A stretch of 64,000 bases of DNA from Hominenteromicrobium mulieris (GCA_021029595.1 JAJJOY010000001.1:248001-312000); one strand, 5' to 3'; positions 25,695 through 35,665 are shown, numbered from the stretch's first letter. A program made the numbers and translations. Notes: generated by a model from the sequence alone, not told the origin.

Positions 25695-26633
25695 TTATCT
25701 TCTCTTAAATTTACCCTTTTTCTTGTCGCCTTCGTCTTCAACGCCGAACTCCAGCGTGCTGAAAAGGGCCTCCTTTTCTTTCTGCAAAGATTCCGGGATG
25801 TCGGCGTAAGCGTTCAGATCAAGGCCGATGCCGCTGAACTGCTCCTTAATATAAGAGTCCTTGTCGTAAACAGGCTGCGGCTGTACCGGCGCCGGTGCGG
25901 GGATCGGCTCCGGGACAGGTGCGGGAGCGGGCTTCGGCTCTGCGGGGGCCGGTGCGGGTTCCTCTTTGACCTGCTGTGCCGCAGGCACCGGGATTTCTTC
26001 TTCCGGCTCCTCAATCACTTCAGGCTCGGTGTATACCGGCGTCGGTTCCTCGGCGGGCGCTTTTTCCTCCTGCTCTTCCTCCGGCAGGTCAAACGTCGGA
26101 ATCTTCTCAATCACGGCAAGGTGTTCTTTATAAATGCCGTAGAGCGATGCGCGGAAGTTTGTCACCTCGCGCTTCATGTTCTCCAGCTCTTTCTCTTTTG
26201 CGGCGATCTGCTTTTCATAGGACTTCACAAGCGTTTCGGAGCGGCCCTTCGCATCTTTTACAAGAGCGTCCGCCTTCGCGTTTGCGTCGTTCACAATCTT
26301 CTCGGCCTTCGCCTTTGCCTCACGGATGGAAGCATTGCCAAGGCGCTGTGCGCTGAGGATTGCGTCCTTAATACCGTCTTCCTCTGCACGGTAAGACTCA
26401 ATTTTTGCAGCCAAAATAGAAAGCTTCTCCTGCAGCTCGGCGTTTTTCGCCTGTAACTGCTGCACAGCGGCGGAATCATCCGTCTTGCGCGTTTTAATCT
26501 CTGCGTTTTCCTTTGTGAGTGCCGTTACGGTCTCCAAAACTTCATCAATAAACTGATCGACATCATCAGAATTGTAACCGGAAAAATTTGATTTTCTGAA
26601 GCTGACTTCATTGATGTCTTTAATCGATAACAT
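25695..26633 (-). CDS. divIVA: DivIVA-family cell division protein
   Basis: 312 residues: the N-terminal membrane-curvature-binding domain with FRKSNFSGYNSDDVDQFIDEV (shown over about residues 12-32), a long coiled coil (about 35-180), then an acidic Pro/Glu/Ala-rich segment with PAPAP-type repeats and a short basic tail (KKKGKFKRR). DivIVA gathers at the division septum and poles. The Pro-rich insert and C-terminal tail make it longer than the B. subtilis protein (164 residues) and nearer to actinobacterial forms. AGGAGG precedes the ATG. Confidence 0.9.
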   Translation of the reverse strand: MLSIKDINEVSFRKSNFSGYNSDDVDQFIDEVLETVTALTKENAEIKTRKTDDSAAVQQLQAKNAELQEKLSILAAKIESYRAEEDGIKDAILSAQRLGNASIREAKAKAEKIVNDANAKADALVKDAKGRSETLVKSYEKQIAAKEKELENMKREVTNFRASLYGIYKEHLAVIEKIPTFDLPEEEQEEKAPAEEPTPVYTEPEVIEEPEEEIPVPAAQQVKEEPAPAPAEPKPAPAPVPEPIPAPAPVQPQPVYDKDSYIKEQFSGIGLDLNAYADIPESLQKEKEALFSTLEFGVEDEGDKKKGKFKRR

Positions 26634-26646
26634 GTGTGTAAGCCTC

Positions 26647-27393
26647 CTATATGTATTTTCTGCATTTCACAGATAAACGGCCCTTTTTCGTGACCGGGCC
26701 GAGCATATCAACAATAAATCGCCCGCAGCGGCGTATGGAGATGATGTCTCCTTCATTTACACGGTGCGAAACGGAATCCGTCTCCCTATGGTTGACGGAA
26801 ACCAAACCCGCGTGCACCATCTGCGCGGCTTTTTCCCTGCCGGTGCCCGCCAAAAAGGCAACCAAGCAGTCTAAGCGTTCCGAAGCGACCACGCCGCCCA
26901 TCGGCTGAAAGCTGTGCGCCTGCGGCAGCGGATCTGTAAAGCCCTTTGTAATCTGCACCCCCACCCGACCGATCTTATCGATCTGCGAAAGAAAGTGCGG
27001 CGCAAGCTCTGTTTTCACAAACAGCACGGCGCGCCCTTCTTCGGCCAGAATATCGCCGAGCGATGCACGCACCACGCCCTGTGCCAGAAATGAGCCCATA
27101 AAATCGCGGTGTGAAAGCGCATCCTGCCGGCGAAACTTCACCGTGAGCCCCGTCACCGGGAACTCCTCATCTAAGGGTTCCATGTAGTCAGGAAACACGC
27201 CCAAAACCGTTCGCTCCGCTTCGGGAAAGCCACCGAAAAATCGGTAATTTTCCGCATGTGCACGGCGCAAATATTCTTCTGCGTACGCGCGCTCGGAAAG
27301 ATCCAAAAAGCCCAAGAACGCCGGCCTTTTTTCGCCAAGGCGCAGGCAATCCTCTATTTTCGCTTCAAAAAGCTTGTCTTCCTGTGCGGCCAT
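26647..27393 (-). CDS. ylmH: YlmH-family S4-domain RNA-binding protein
   Basis: A 248-residue protein. The N-terminal two thirds is the YlmH core (FLDLSERAYAEEYL, FFGGFPEAER), and the C-terminal S4 domain is ERLDCLVAFLAGTGREKAAQ with DIISIRRCGRF. YlmH binds ribosomes in stalled-translation rescue in B. subtilis and is conserved beside division genes. Its ATG overlaps almost directly with the sepF stop (one-base gap) without a clear ribosome site, suggesting translational coupling. YlmG (YggT), normally between sepF and ylmH, is absent. Confidence 0.9.
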   Translation of the reverse strand: MAAQEDKLFEAKIEDCLRLGEKRPAFLGFLDLSERAYAEEYLRRAHAENYRFFGGFPEAERTVLGVFPDYMEPLDEEFPVTGLTVKFRRQDALSHRDFMGSFLAQGVVRASLGDILAEEGRAVLFVKTELAPHFLSQIDKIGRVGVQITKGFTDPLPQAHSFQPMGGVVASERLDCLVAFLAGTGREKAAQMVHAGLVSVNHRETDSVSHRVNEGDIISIRRCGRFIVDMLGPVTKKGRLSVKCRKYI

Positions 27394-27394
27394 A

Positions 27395-27856
27395 TCAGAA
27401 CGTTACGCCGTTCTGTGCAAGATCATCGCGAATCTCCGCACCGCTCAGGCTCACGCCCGCAGGCGTGAAAATATAAGTCTTCGCGGCGATGGGTCTCACC
27501 TCGCCGTGGTTCGCGTAAGAAGCGCCGCTGAGGAACGCCAGAATATAGCGCGCCTCGCTCGCGTTCGTCTCTTCAAAATTCACAACAACCGTATGGCCCT
27601 GGTTGATCTCATCCGCAATGCTATTTGTGTCGTCACGGAAAGAGTTCGGCTTAAACACAACCACCTGTGCGCCTGCGCGTGCGTGGTTAATGTTCACAAC
27701 GCGGTTCGAGCTTGAAGAGGAGAACGAACGGCGTGCGGAAGGCTGCTCCTCGCGGCTGTCTGCCGTGGGCTCCGTGGCCTCGTCCTCGTAGTATTCATCA
27801 TACTCGTCGTCGGGCGGGTTCCACATTTTCTGAAGCTTCTCTACAATGCCTGCCAT
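27395..27856 (-). CDS. sepF: SepF cell division protein
   Basis: 153 residues: an N-terminal amphipathic membrane-binding helix (MAGIVEKLQKMWN), an acidic and Ser-rich linker (about 15-50), and the SepF core with VVVFKPNSFRDDTNSIADEI and VVVNFEETN, ending with YIFTPAGV. SepF polymerises and ties the FtsZ ring to the membrane. GGAGG lies eight bases before the ATG. It is followed without a gap by ylmH. Confidence 0.95.
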   Translation of the reverse strand: MAGIVEKLQKMWNPPDDEYDEYYEDEATEPTADSREEQPSARRSFSSSSSNRVVNINHARAGAQVVVFKPNSFRDDTNSIADEINQGHTVVVNFEETNASEARYILAFLSGASYANHGEVRPIAAKTYIFTPAGVSLSGAEIRDDLAQNGVTF

Positions 27857-27891
27857 ATATTATACCTCCATTTTCTGCATAACAGGGTCGG

Positions 27892-28623
27892 TCAGCGCGT
27901 GTAGTCGCGCGGGCCGAAAAGCGAAGAGCCGATGCGCACCATAGTGGCGCCGCACTCGATGGCCTCCGCGTAATCGGAAGACATACCCATCGAAAGGCAA
28001 TTCATAAATACATTATCTATTTTTTTGGCGCGGATGTCAATAAAAGATTGATGCATTTGGGAAAAATAATTGCATAGCGCGGATTTTTCCGCACAAATTG
28101 GTGGAATTGCCATCAATCCGTTTACCTGAATGCCCGGCAGCACGGCAATTTCTTCCAATAACTCGGGCAGCGCAGCTTTTTCGATGCCGCCCTTGCTTTC
28201 TTCCCCGCCGATATTCACTTCAATGAGCACCGGCATTTTGCGGCCTATTTTCTCCGCAAGGCGGGAAATTTCCTTTGCAAGCTTTACGGAATCCACCGAC
28301 TGGATGCAGTCGACCTTATCGATGATATATTTCACCTTGTTCGTCTGCAAGCGCCCGATGATCTGGCCGGAAACGCCCTTGTCCCAATCGATCTTTTCAT
28401 ATTTGTCCATGAATTCCTGCACGCGGTTTTCGCCGATGAAGCGCAGGCCGCAGCCGATGGCGTGGTTGATGACCTCCGCCGGCACGGTCTTCGTCGCCGC
28501 AAGAAACGTGATGTCCTCGGGCTTTCTGCCGGAGCGCACCGCTGCCTCCGCAATGCGGTTCGTGATGGCCTTATAGTTTTCCTCTACGTCCCTAAAACGC
28601 TCCTCAAAGCATTTTTCCGTCAT
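27892..28623 (-). CDS. yggS: YggS/PLPBP-family pyridoxal phosphate homeostasis protein
   Basis: A 243-residue alanine-racemase-fold protein with the PLP lysine in FLAATKTVPAEVINHAI (near residue 40), FIGENRVQEFMDK and the phosphate-binding C-terminal MVRIGSSLFG. It buffers free PLP rather than catalysing a known reaction. The frame extends to 28653, but AAGGGA before the ATG at 28623 and family length support the shorter form. It overlaps the HlyD-like gene by 20 bases and is upstream of sepF, the usual order (ylmE-sepF). Confidence 0.92.
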   Translation of the reverse strand: MTEKCFEERFRDVEENYKAITNRIAEAAVRSGRKPEDITFLAATKTVPAEVINHAIGCGLRFIGENRVQEFMDKYEKIDWDKGVSGQIIGRLQTNKVKYIIDKVDCIQSVDSVKLAKEISRLAEKIGRKMPVLIEVNIGGEESKGGIEKAALPELLEEIAVLPGIQVNGLMAIPPICAEKSALCNYFSQMHQSFIDIRAKKIDNVFMNCLSMGMSSDYAEAIECGATMVRIGSSLFGPRDYTR

Positions 28624-29914
28624 AAAGATCCGTCCCTTCCACAATGACTTCATCGTAAAGCTGTATCGTTCTCGAGGTGACGAGCTGCTCTTTTTCCGAG
28701 GAGGAAAGGTTCAGCTTGCACACGGCATAGCCGTCGATCGTCGCATCGGAGAATACCTGTACAAAGCGCACGCGGCTGCCGGACTTGATGTAAACACCCT
28801 TCACGTTCTGTTCCACATGCTCCGTCACATTGCCGTCCGTGTCCGTATCCGTCACGGTCACATCCGCAAAGTGGATGGCCTTTTCGTTCACGAGCACACC
28901 GGCATACGACTGTAAATCGATGCGCAGCGGCTCCTTGCGCGCGGCGGCAAGGTCTGTGTTCATGTAAGAGCACTTCAAAATGGCCACTGCGTCCCCGCTC
29001 GCTTCGTCCCTATTGATCTTCACGACCTCGGCCGGGATTGTCTCCGCCGTCGCAAACGGCATCTCCACCTTCACATTCGTCGTGCGGTCAAGCCGCACAA
29101 GGTCGTTTTCATCGATGATGCACGCAATGTACCAGTTGAATTCCTTTGCCACCTTGCCGATGACCGTGCTGTCCGCATTGCTGCCCGCTTCGCCTTCCTC
29201 CAGCGCACGCACATCGCTTACGGTCAGCTGCTCCACATCGTCGATGTCCACCGCGTTTTCGTAGCCGTCCACCGTATGGATAAAATAACCGGAAGCCGGC
29301 GACGTTACCGTGCCGGTGCTTGAAGAGGTCGTCGTCTCCAGCGTTGCACGTTCCGATTTCAAATTCTCAATGTGCGCCACATAGCTCGCGGAATCCTCCG
29401 CGCCCGTCACGATCTGCTTTTGGCCCATCAAGAGGTACAGGTCGTTTTTATCGTTCGAGATCGACGAAAACGCACCGGATTTCAAATCGGAAAGCAGCCC
29501 TGTGACCGTTTTATTGATCTGGCTGCCGATGTTCTTCGGGTTCGAGGACGCGACCTCTGTGGGGTTCTCCAGCACGGCTAGCCGCGTAAGCTCCTCGTCG
29601 ATGCGCAGCATGCGGTTGTGTGCGGCGGCGTCCTCTTCCGCGGGGTACAGCTCTGCTACCGTGCCGCCGAACGCCGTTTTCTCTCCGTCGTCGAGCGTGT
29701 AGTTCAAAACGCCGTCGTACCGCGAGTACACAAGCTCCTCATTGCGGATAATAAAGCCCGTGGTGTCGATGGATGCGGAAAGGTCAGCGTACATGGCCGT
29801 TTCCGTTTTAAATCCGGTGTATTGGCTTCTGTAAATCTGGTAGCCTACATATATCAAAAGCAAAATCGCCACGGCGATCGAACTGATTTTACGAAATAAT
29901 GTGTTGCTTCCCAT
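28604..29914 (-). CDS. HlyD-like membrane-anchored adaptor protein
   Basis: 436 residues with a single N-terminal transmembrane helix (about 11-27) and a large extracellular part. Beta-rich lipoyl-like segments flank a helical hairpin (about 100-190), and a C-terminal beta region follows, a layout like HlyD/YknX periplasmic adaptors. It lacks a neighbouring ABC or MFS exporter. Clostridial genomes often carry such a gene beside yggS-sepF, so a link to division or envelope assembly is plausible but unproven. It lies 14 bases after miaA. Confidence 0.75.
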   Translation of the reverse strand: MGSNTLFRKISSIAVAILLLIYVGYQIYRSQYTGFKTETAMYADLSASIDTTGFIIRNEELVYSRYDGVLNYTLDDGEKTAFGGTVAELYPAEEDAAAHNRMLRIDEELTRLAVLENPTEVASSNPKNIGSQINKTVTGLLSDLKSGAFSSISNDKNDLYLLMGQKQIVTGAEDSASYVAHIENLKSERATLETTTSSSTGTVTSPASGYFIHTVDGYENAVDIDDVEQLTVSDVRALEEGEAGSNADSTVIGKVAKEFNWYIACIIDENDLVRLDRTTNVKVEMPFATAETIPAEVVKINRDEASGDAVAILKCSYMNTDLAAARKEPLRIDLQSYAGVLVNEKAIHFADVTVTDTDTDGNVTEHVEQNVKGVYIKSGSRVRFVQVFSDATIDGYAVCKLNLSSSEKEQLVTSRTIQLYDEVIVEGTDLYDGKML

Positions 29915-29928
29915 AGCGGGGCTTCCTT

Positions 29929-30888
29929 TCAGTCTTCAAAATGCGCGCGGGCTATGTCCTCTGCCGCGCTTATCAGGTCTGCCGGGGCATCAAAATCATC
30001 CGCAAAAAGCCACACGGCATCTTCCTCCCGGCGGAACCACGTCAATTGGCGCTTGGCATAGCGCCGTGTTTCCCTTTTTATATTTTCCTTTGCTTCGTCT
30101 AAGGAGCACTGCCCCTCAAAATACGGGAACAGCTCCTTGTAGCCGATGGCCTGCACGGAGGTCTGCCCCGGCGTGCCATACCGCTTAAAATAATCCTCGG
30201 CTTCTTTTAATAGGCCGTCTGCAAACATCTGCTCCACGCGCAGGTTGATACGCCCGTAAAGCGTCTCGCGGTCTCTGAAAGACAGCACCAACATTTTCCC
30301 GTCATACGGCGATTCCACCGCTTTCGAGTCCTTCGCCTGCTTCGAGAACGGCTCGCCCGTCACCATGCAGTATTCAAGTGCGCGGATGACCCTACGCATA
30401 TTATTCGGATGGATACCCTCGGCCCCCTCGGGGTCAAGCTCTTTTAGCCGCGCATAAAGCGGTTCAATGCCGTCTGCCGCAAATTCCGCTTCCAAATTAC
30501 CGCGGATTTCATCGTCACGGCTGTTTTCCGTAAACGGCACCGCCTTTAAAAGCGAGCGCGCATATAAGCCCGTGCCACCGACAAGCAACACGTTTTTGCC
30601 ACGCGCACGTATGTCTTCGATCACCTTTCCTGCAAGCGCCACATAGTCGCTCACGCTGAACGGCTCCGCAGGATCCTGAAAACCCATCAGGTGGTGCGGC
30701 ACACCCTGCATCTCGTCCGCGGTCGGCTTTGCCGTGCCGATCTCCATGCCCCTATAAATCTGCATCGAGTCACACGAAACCACCTCCGCATGGAGCTTTT
30801 TCGCAAGCGTTACGGAAAGCGAGGTCTTGCCGGAGGCCGTCGGCCCGCACACCGCGAATACCTTGATTTTCTCTTGTACTTCCGTCAT
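29929..30888 (-). CDS. miaA: tRNA dimethylallyltransferase
   Basis: A 319-residue enzyme that adds the dimethylallyl group to A37 of tRNAs reading U-starting codons. It has the P-loop GPTASGKTSL near residue 16, CDSMQIYRGMEIGTAKP, GGTGLYARSL and the C-terminal RRYAKRQLTWFR. Its product is the substrate of MiaB, encoded 6 kb upstream in the same run. AGGGGG before the ATG at 30888 fixes the start; the frame itself extends to 30954. Confidence 0.95.
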   Translation of the reverse strand: MTEVQEKIKVFAVCGPTASGKTSLSVTLAKKLHAEVVSCDSMQIYRGMEIGTAKPTADEMQGVPHHLMGFQDPAEPFSVSDYVALAGKVIEDIRARGKNVLLVGGTGLYARSLLKAVPFTENSRDDEIRGNLEAEFAADGIEPLYARLKELDPEGAEGIHPNNMRRVIRALEYCMVTGEPFSKQAKDSKAVESPYDGKMLVLSFRDRETLYGRINLRVEQMFADGLLKEAEDYFKRYGTPGQTSVQAIGYKELFPYFEGQCSLDEAKENIKRETRRYAKRQLTWFRREEDAVWLFADDFDAPADLISAAEDIARAHFED

Positions 30889-30958
30889 TCCGGCGCCCCC
30901 TTTTTGTTTACATAACTTTATAATAACACAACTTTCATCCGTGTTTGTGAGCAAACCG

Positions 30959-33019
30959 TTAAACTCTGCCGAATTCTTTTTCCAGCGTTCGCTTTTTCAG
31001 CATCACGTAGATCGGCCTGCCGTGCGGGCAGTAGCGCACATCGGGGTTCGCTTCCAGCTCTTCCGCAAGTGCAATGAGCTCCTCTTTTTTCGAGGCGTTC
31101 CCACCCTTAATGGCTGCGCGGCACGCAATGTTGTGGTACAGCCAGTCCATGTGCTCCGTCGTCGCGTCGGTCTTGTTTTCTTCAAGGTATCCCGCCATTT
31201 CGAGCACGGAGTCCTTGATGTCCGCACCGTTCAAATTAAGCGGCGCGCTGCGCACCAAAACGGTACCGCTGCCGAAATCCTCCACGTCAAAGCCCGCCTG
31301 CTCAAAAACACTCAAATTCTGCAAAACCGCCGTGTACTCGTTTTTGTCCATCGTCACCGTCACGGGCACAAGCAGCGTCTGCGCCATAGCAGCTTCTTCG
31401 CGCCGTTTGAGCTTTTCGTACAGCAGTCGCTCATGCGCGGCATGCTTGTCAATAAACATCAGCGTCTGCGCGTCGTATTCAAGGATGATATACGTGTCAA
31501 ACACCTCGCCGATCACCTTATGCGCCATGCGGGGTAAATCCCGCTCCGTCTCCGGCACAATGCATGTTTCCGGCTGTGCGTTGCTTTCCGGATTTTCCTG
31601 CACCGCTTCCGTCTGCACGGGTGTTTCCTCCCACGCCGGCGGCACGGGCTCCGTCTCGGGCGGCTGCGGTAAGGGCGGTTCTTCCGTTATCACTTCCGGC
31701 TTTGTCATCGGCTGCGGCTCCGCCTCCAAAACGCGCTCGATCGACGTACGAATACTTTCAAGCTGCGGCTTTTCCTCCCGCTCTGCGCTGTCCGAAAACG
31801 TATGCGGCATCGGCGGCATATCAACGGGCGGCTCATACGGCGCTTCCGCCTCTTTTTTGCTCGTGTTGATAACGGGCGCAGACTTCACGACCGACGCAGG
31901 CATCGGCTTCACCGTCTCCGTTTTCGGCGGCGGATTCAGCACCATTTGCTGCGGCTTTACGACCACATCCGGCTTATACGGGTCAACAGGCCGCCTTGCG
32001 TGCTGCGCAAGGTCAACGGACTTCATATCGCGGCTCGCCGTCACGGCGGATTTCACCCCGTGGTACACCGCATCAAACACCGGACGCTCGTTCACAAAGC
32101 GCACCTCCAGCTTCGCCGGATGCACGTTCACGTCGACGACCGACGACGGCAGCTCGATGTGCAGCACGCACGCCGGGAATTTACCCACCATAATCGCGCC
32201 CTTGTACGCTTCCTCCAGCGCCACACACGCCGTGCGGCTGCGCACAAAACGCCCGTTGATGAAGAAATTCTGCATGCTGCGGTTCGGTCGGCTCGCAATC
32301 GGCGACGAGATATACCCGTGCACGCGAATGCCGCCCAAGGTATAATCCACCGGCAGCAAAGCGCCGGAAAACTCCTTGCCGAACACCGCATAGATTGCCG
32401 AGTTCAGCTTGCCGTCGCCCGGCGTGTGCAGCACTTCCTTGCCCTCGCGAATGAGGCGGAACGAGATTTCCGGATGCGAAAGCGCAATTTTGTCCATCAG
32501 CCCCGCCACGGAGTTGCCCTCTGCGGTGTCTTTCTTCAGAAACTTCATACGCGCCGGCACGTTAAAAAACAGGTCGCGCGCCGTAATGGTCGTGCCAAGT
32601 GGGCAGCCCGCGTCTTCGATCTCCACGTCGCTGCCGCCCTCGGAGGAATAGTGCGTGCCGATTGAACTGTCCGCCGTGCGCGTGATGAGGTCAACGCGCG
32701 ACACAGCCGAAATGGACGCCAGCGCCTCACCGCGGAAGCCGAGCGTCAAAATCGCGTCTAAGTCGTCCTTTTCGCGCACCTTGCTCGTTGCATGGCGCAG
32801 AAATGCCGTCGCCACGTCCTCGCGCGCAATGCCGCAGCCATTGTCCGTCACACGGATATACGTCACGCCGCCGCGGCGAATTTCCACCGTGACAATCGAC
32901 GCGCCGGAGTCAATGGAGTTTTCCACAAGCTCCTTAATGACGGAAGACGGGCGCTCCACCACCTCACCGGCAGCGATCAGCTCCGCGACCTGCTTTTCCA
33001 AAACGTGAATTTTCGGCAT
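30959..33019 (-). CDS. mutL: DNA mismatch repair protein MutL
   Basis: 686 residues. The N-terminal GHKL ATPase has VIKELVENSIDSGA, DNGCGI and LGFRGEALASISAV. A long Pro/Glu-rich linker follows (about 340-480), and the C-terminal dimerisation domain carries DKHAAHERLLYEKL, a variant of the DQHAxxExxxxE nuclease motif, plus a terminal CPHGRPIYV. MutL links MutS recognition to strand cleavage. AAGG precedes the ATG at 33019. It is directly downstream of mutS. Confidence 0.95.
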   Translation of the reverse strand: MPKIHVLEKQVAELIAAGEVVERPSSVIKELVENSIDSGASIVTVEIRRGGVTYIRVTDNGCGIAREDVATAFLRHATSKVREKDDLDAILTLGFRGEALASISAVSRVDLITRTADSSIGTHYSSEGGSDVEIEDAGCPLGTTITARDLFFNVPARMKFLKKDTAEGNSVAGLMDKIALSHPEISFRLIREGKEVLHTPGDGKLNSAIYAVFGKEFSGALLPVDYTLGGIRVHGYISSPIASRPNRSMQNFFINGRFVRSRTACVALEEAYKGAIMVGKFPACVLHIELPSSVVDVNVHPAKLEVRFVNERPVFDAVYHGVKSAVTASRDMKSVDLAQHARRPVDPYKPDVVVKPQQMVLNPPPKTETVKPMPASVVKSAPVINTSKKEAEAPYEPPVDMPPMPHTFSDSAEREEKPQLESIRTSIERVLEAEPQPMTKPEVITEEPPLPQPPETEPVPPAWEETPVQTEAVQENPESNAQPETCIVPETERDLPRMAHKVIGEVFDTYIILEYDAQTLMFIDKHAAHERLLYEKLKRREEAAMAQTLLVPVTVTMDKNEYTAVLQNLSVFEQAGFDVEDFGSGTVLVRSAPLNLNGADIKDSVLEMAGYLEENKTDATTEHMDWLYHNIACRAAIKGGNASKKEELIALAEELEANPDVRYCPHGRPIYVMLKKRTLEKEFGRV

Positions 33020-33046
33020 TTTCTGCACCTTCCTTTCGCGTTAAAT

Positions 33047-35665
33047 TTATTTCAGCATATTTGCAAGTTCAAACAAAATGTTCATGGATTCGATCGGCGT
33101 CAGCGTGTTGACGTCCAGGCTTTTCAGGCGGTTTAAAACCTCCGTATCCTTTGTCAGCATCGTCAGCTGTATCGGTTCCTCCTGCTGCACTTTCACGGCG
33201 TTTTTCGGTTTTTTCACCATCTCGCCGCTCTCAAGGCTCTTTAACACCTCTTTCGCACGCCGCACCACCTTGTCCGGCACGCCCGCGAGCTTCGCGACCT
33301 CAATACCGAAGCTGTCGTCCGCGCCGCCGCGCACGATACGCCGCAGGAACGTGATGTCGTCCCCGCGCTTTTTCACCGCAATACTGAAGTTCTGCACACC
33401 GGGCAAAAGGTCTTCCAGCTCCGTCAGCTCGTGGTAATGCGTCGCAAACAGCGTCTTCGCACCGCACAGCTTTTTGTCGTGTACGTATTCGATGACCGCC
33501 CGCGCAATGCTCATGCCGTCAAACGTCGAGGTACCGCGGCCGATCTCATCTAAAATCAGCAAGCTGTCCTTCGTGGCGCTCTTCAAAATTTCCGCCACCT
33601 CGGCCATTTCCACCATGAACGTGGACTGCCCCGCCGCAAGGTCGTCAGAAGCGCCCACGCGCGTGTAGATGCCGTCCACAATGCCGATCTCCGCCGCGCT
33701 CGCCGGCACAAAGCAGCCGATCTGCGCCATGATGACAATGACCGCCACCTGCCGCATATATGTAGATTTACCCGCCATGTTCGGGCCCGTAATGATAGAC
33801 ACACGGTTCTGGTTCGGGTCCATCTCAAGGTCGTTCGGCACAAACGGCGTGCTGCCCGTCAGCAGCGCCTCCACCACCGGGTGCCGGCTGTCCTTTAAAT
33901 ACAGCCTGCCGTTCGCCGTAATGGTCGGGCGCGTGTAGTCGTTCCGCACAGATACCGCCGCAAACGATGCCAAAACATCCAGCTCCGCAATCGCCTTCGC
34001 CGTCTCCTGCACGCGGGTCAGCTGCCCCGCAATCGTCCTGCGCACTTCTTCAAACAGCTTGCCCTCAAGTGCAATAGAACGGTCGTGCGCACCTAAGATG
34101 CGGTTTTCAAGCTCCTTTAATTCCTGCGTGATGTACCGCTCGCCGTTTGCAAGCGTCTGCTTGCGCACGTAGTGCTCCGGCGTCTTGTCCTTAAACGCGT
34201 TCGAAACTTCAAGGTAATACCCGAACACGCGGTTATACCCCACGCGCAGTTTCGGAATGCCCGTCGCTTCGCGCTCGCGCGCCTCCAGCTCGGCGATGAG
34301 CTGCTTGCCGTTCGTCATGTCACTTTTCACTTCGTCAAGCTCCGCGTTGAAGCCCTCACGGATAATGCCGCCCTCACGGATCGTGTGCGGCGGCTCCTCC
34401 ACAACGGCGCGGTCAATGAGCTCGCAAATATCGGAGAGCACATCCATGCGGCTGTCGATGTCGCGCAGCATCGTCGCTTTAAACGTCGCAGAAAGCGCTT
34501 TCAGCTGCGGCAAGCGCGTCAGCGCCGACCACAGCGCACGCAGGTCTTTGCCGTTTACAGAGCCGTACACCACGCGCGTCATAATGCGCTCCAGGTCAAA
34601 AATGCCCGTCAGCGCCTCGGTCACATCGTCTAAAAGCGGGCGGTTCTCAAACAGCTCCTCCACCGCGTTTTGCCGCAGCGTAATGCCCGCCGGGCTCAAA
34701 AGCGGCTGCTCGAGCCATGTGCGGATAAGCCGCTTGCCCATCGCCGTTTTGGTCTTGTCAAGCACCCACAAAAGCGAGCCGCGGCGCTCCTTGCTGCGCA
34801 TCGTCTCGAGTAATTCAAGGTTTCGGCGCGTGTTTAAATCAAGCCGCATCGTCTTCGCCTGCGAATATATGCGAATTTCCTCCATGCGCTCCAAACCCGT
34901 GATTTGCGTGCGGCTGAGATACTCGAGCAAAGCGCTCAGCGCCGCCGTGATCTCCGGGAAATTCAAAACGTCGGAGCGTTCCAAAACCTCGGGGTGAAAC
35001 TGCGCCTTCACCGTTTCTTCCGCATGCAGCGGTTCGTAAACCGCAAAATCCATGCACTCGAGTGACGCCGAAAGCTTATCGGAAATGAATTTCGCCACGT
35101 CCGTCAAATCGGTAAATTCCGGATTGATGAGGATTTCGCGCGGCGTAAATCGCGACAGCGCGTCGATAACCGCGCGGGAGAGCGACTCACCCTTCTCCGC
35201 CGTCAGCGTCGTCGCCTCCAGCTCGCCCGTTGAAATATCCGCAAAGCAGATGCCCACCTTATCACCCTGATAATACGCGGAAGCGATGTAGTTGTTCTTC
35301 GCCTCGTCGAGCATGCTGCTTTCCATAACGGTGCCGGGCGTGATGACGCGGATAACGCTGCGCTTTACGATGCCCTTTGCAAGCGCCGGGTCTTCCATCT
35401 GCTCGCAGATGGCAACCTTGTAGCCCTTTGCCACAAGCCGCGCGATATACGTCTCCGCGCTGTGGAACGGCACGCCGCACATCGGCGCGCGCTCCTCCTG
35501 GCCGCAGTCACGGCCTGTCAGCGTCAGCTCCAGCTCACGCGACGCGATTTTCGCATCGTTAAAGAACATCTCGTAAAAGTCCCCAAGGCGAAAGAAAAGG
35601 AGCGTGTTCGGGTACTTTTCCTTCACTTCAAAGTACTGTTTCATCATCGGGGAATAATCAGCCAT
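33047..35665 (-). CDS. mutS: DNA mismatch recognition protein MutS
   Basis: An 872-residue MutS1-type ATPase. The mismatch-binding Phe motif is FFRLGDFYEMF (about residues 23-33). The Walker A GPNMAGKSTYMRQ is near residue 622, Walker B is LLILDEIGRGTSTFDG, and the helix-turn-helix and C-terminal dimer tail follow. The gene order miaB-ylbF-mutS-mutL-miaA is a common Firmicute arrangement. GGAGG lies eight bases before the ATG. Confidence 0.97.
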   Translation of the reverse strand: MADYSPMMKQYFEVKEKYPNTLLFFRLGDFYEMFFNDAKIASRELELTLTGRDCGQEERAPMCGVPFHSAETYIARLVAKGYKVAICEQMEDPALAKGIVKRSVIRVITPGTVMESSMLDEAKNNYIASAYYQGDKVGICFADISTGELEATTLTAEKGESLSRAVIDALSRFTPREILINPEFTDLTDVAKFISDKLSASLECMDFAVYEPLHAEETVKAQFHPEVLERSDVLNFPEITAALSALLEYLSRTQITGLERMEEIRIYSQAKTMRLDLNTRRNLELLETMRSKERRGSLLWVLDKTKTAMGKRLIRTWLEQPLLSPAGITLRQNAVEELFENRPLLDDVTEALTGIFDLERIMTRVVYGSVNGKDLRALWSALTRLPQLKALSATFKATMLRDIDSRMDVLSDICELIDRAVVEEPPHTIREGGIIREGFNAELDEVKSDMTNGKQLIAELEAREREATGIPKLRVGYNRVFGYYLEVSNAFKDKTPEHYVRKQTLANGERYITQELKELENRILGAHDRSIALEGKLFEEVRRTIAGQLTRVQETAKAIAELDVLASFAAVSVRNDYTRPTITANGRLYLKDSRHPVVEALLTGSTPFVPNDLEMDPNQNRVSIITGPNMAGKSTYMRQVAVIVIMAQIGCFVPASAAEIGIVDGIYTRVGASDDLAAGQSTFMVEMAEVAEILKSATKDSLLILDEIGRGTSTFDGMSIARAVIEYVHDKKLCGAKTLFATHYHELTELEDLLPGVQNFSIAVKKRGDDITFLRRIVRGGADDSFGIEVAKLAGVPDKVVRRAKEVLKSLESGEMVKKPKNAVKVQQEEPIQLTMLTKDTEVLNRLKSLDVNTLTPIESMNILFELANMLK

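Noticed and set aside
25860-26060. Tandem DNA repeat in the divIVA gene
   Set aside because: The CCGGC/GGTGC-rich run encodes PAPAP-type low complexity; it is an ordinary linker and not a separate repeat element.
31074-32345. 423-codon plus-strand frame opposite mutL
   Set aside because: Ser/Thr/Gly-rich translation of the antisense strand; no start signal and MutL is well supported.
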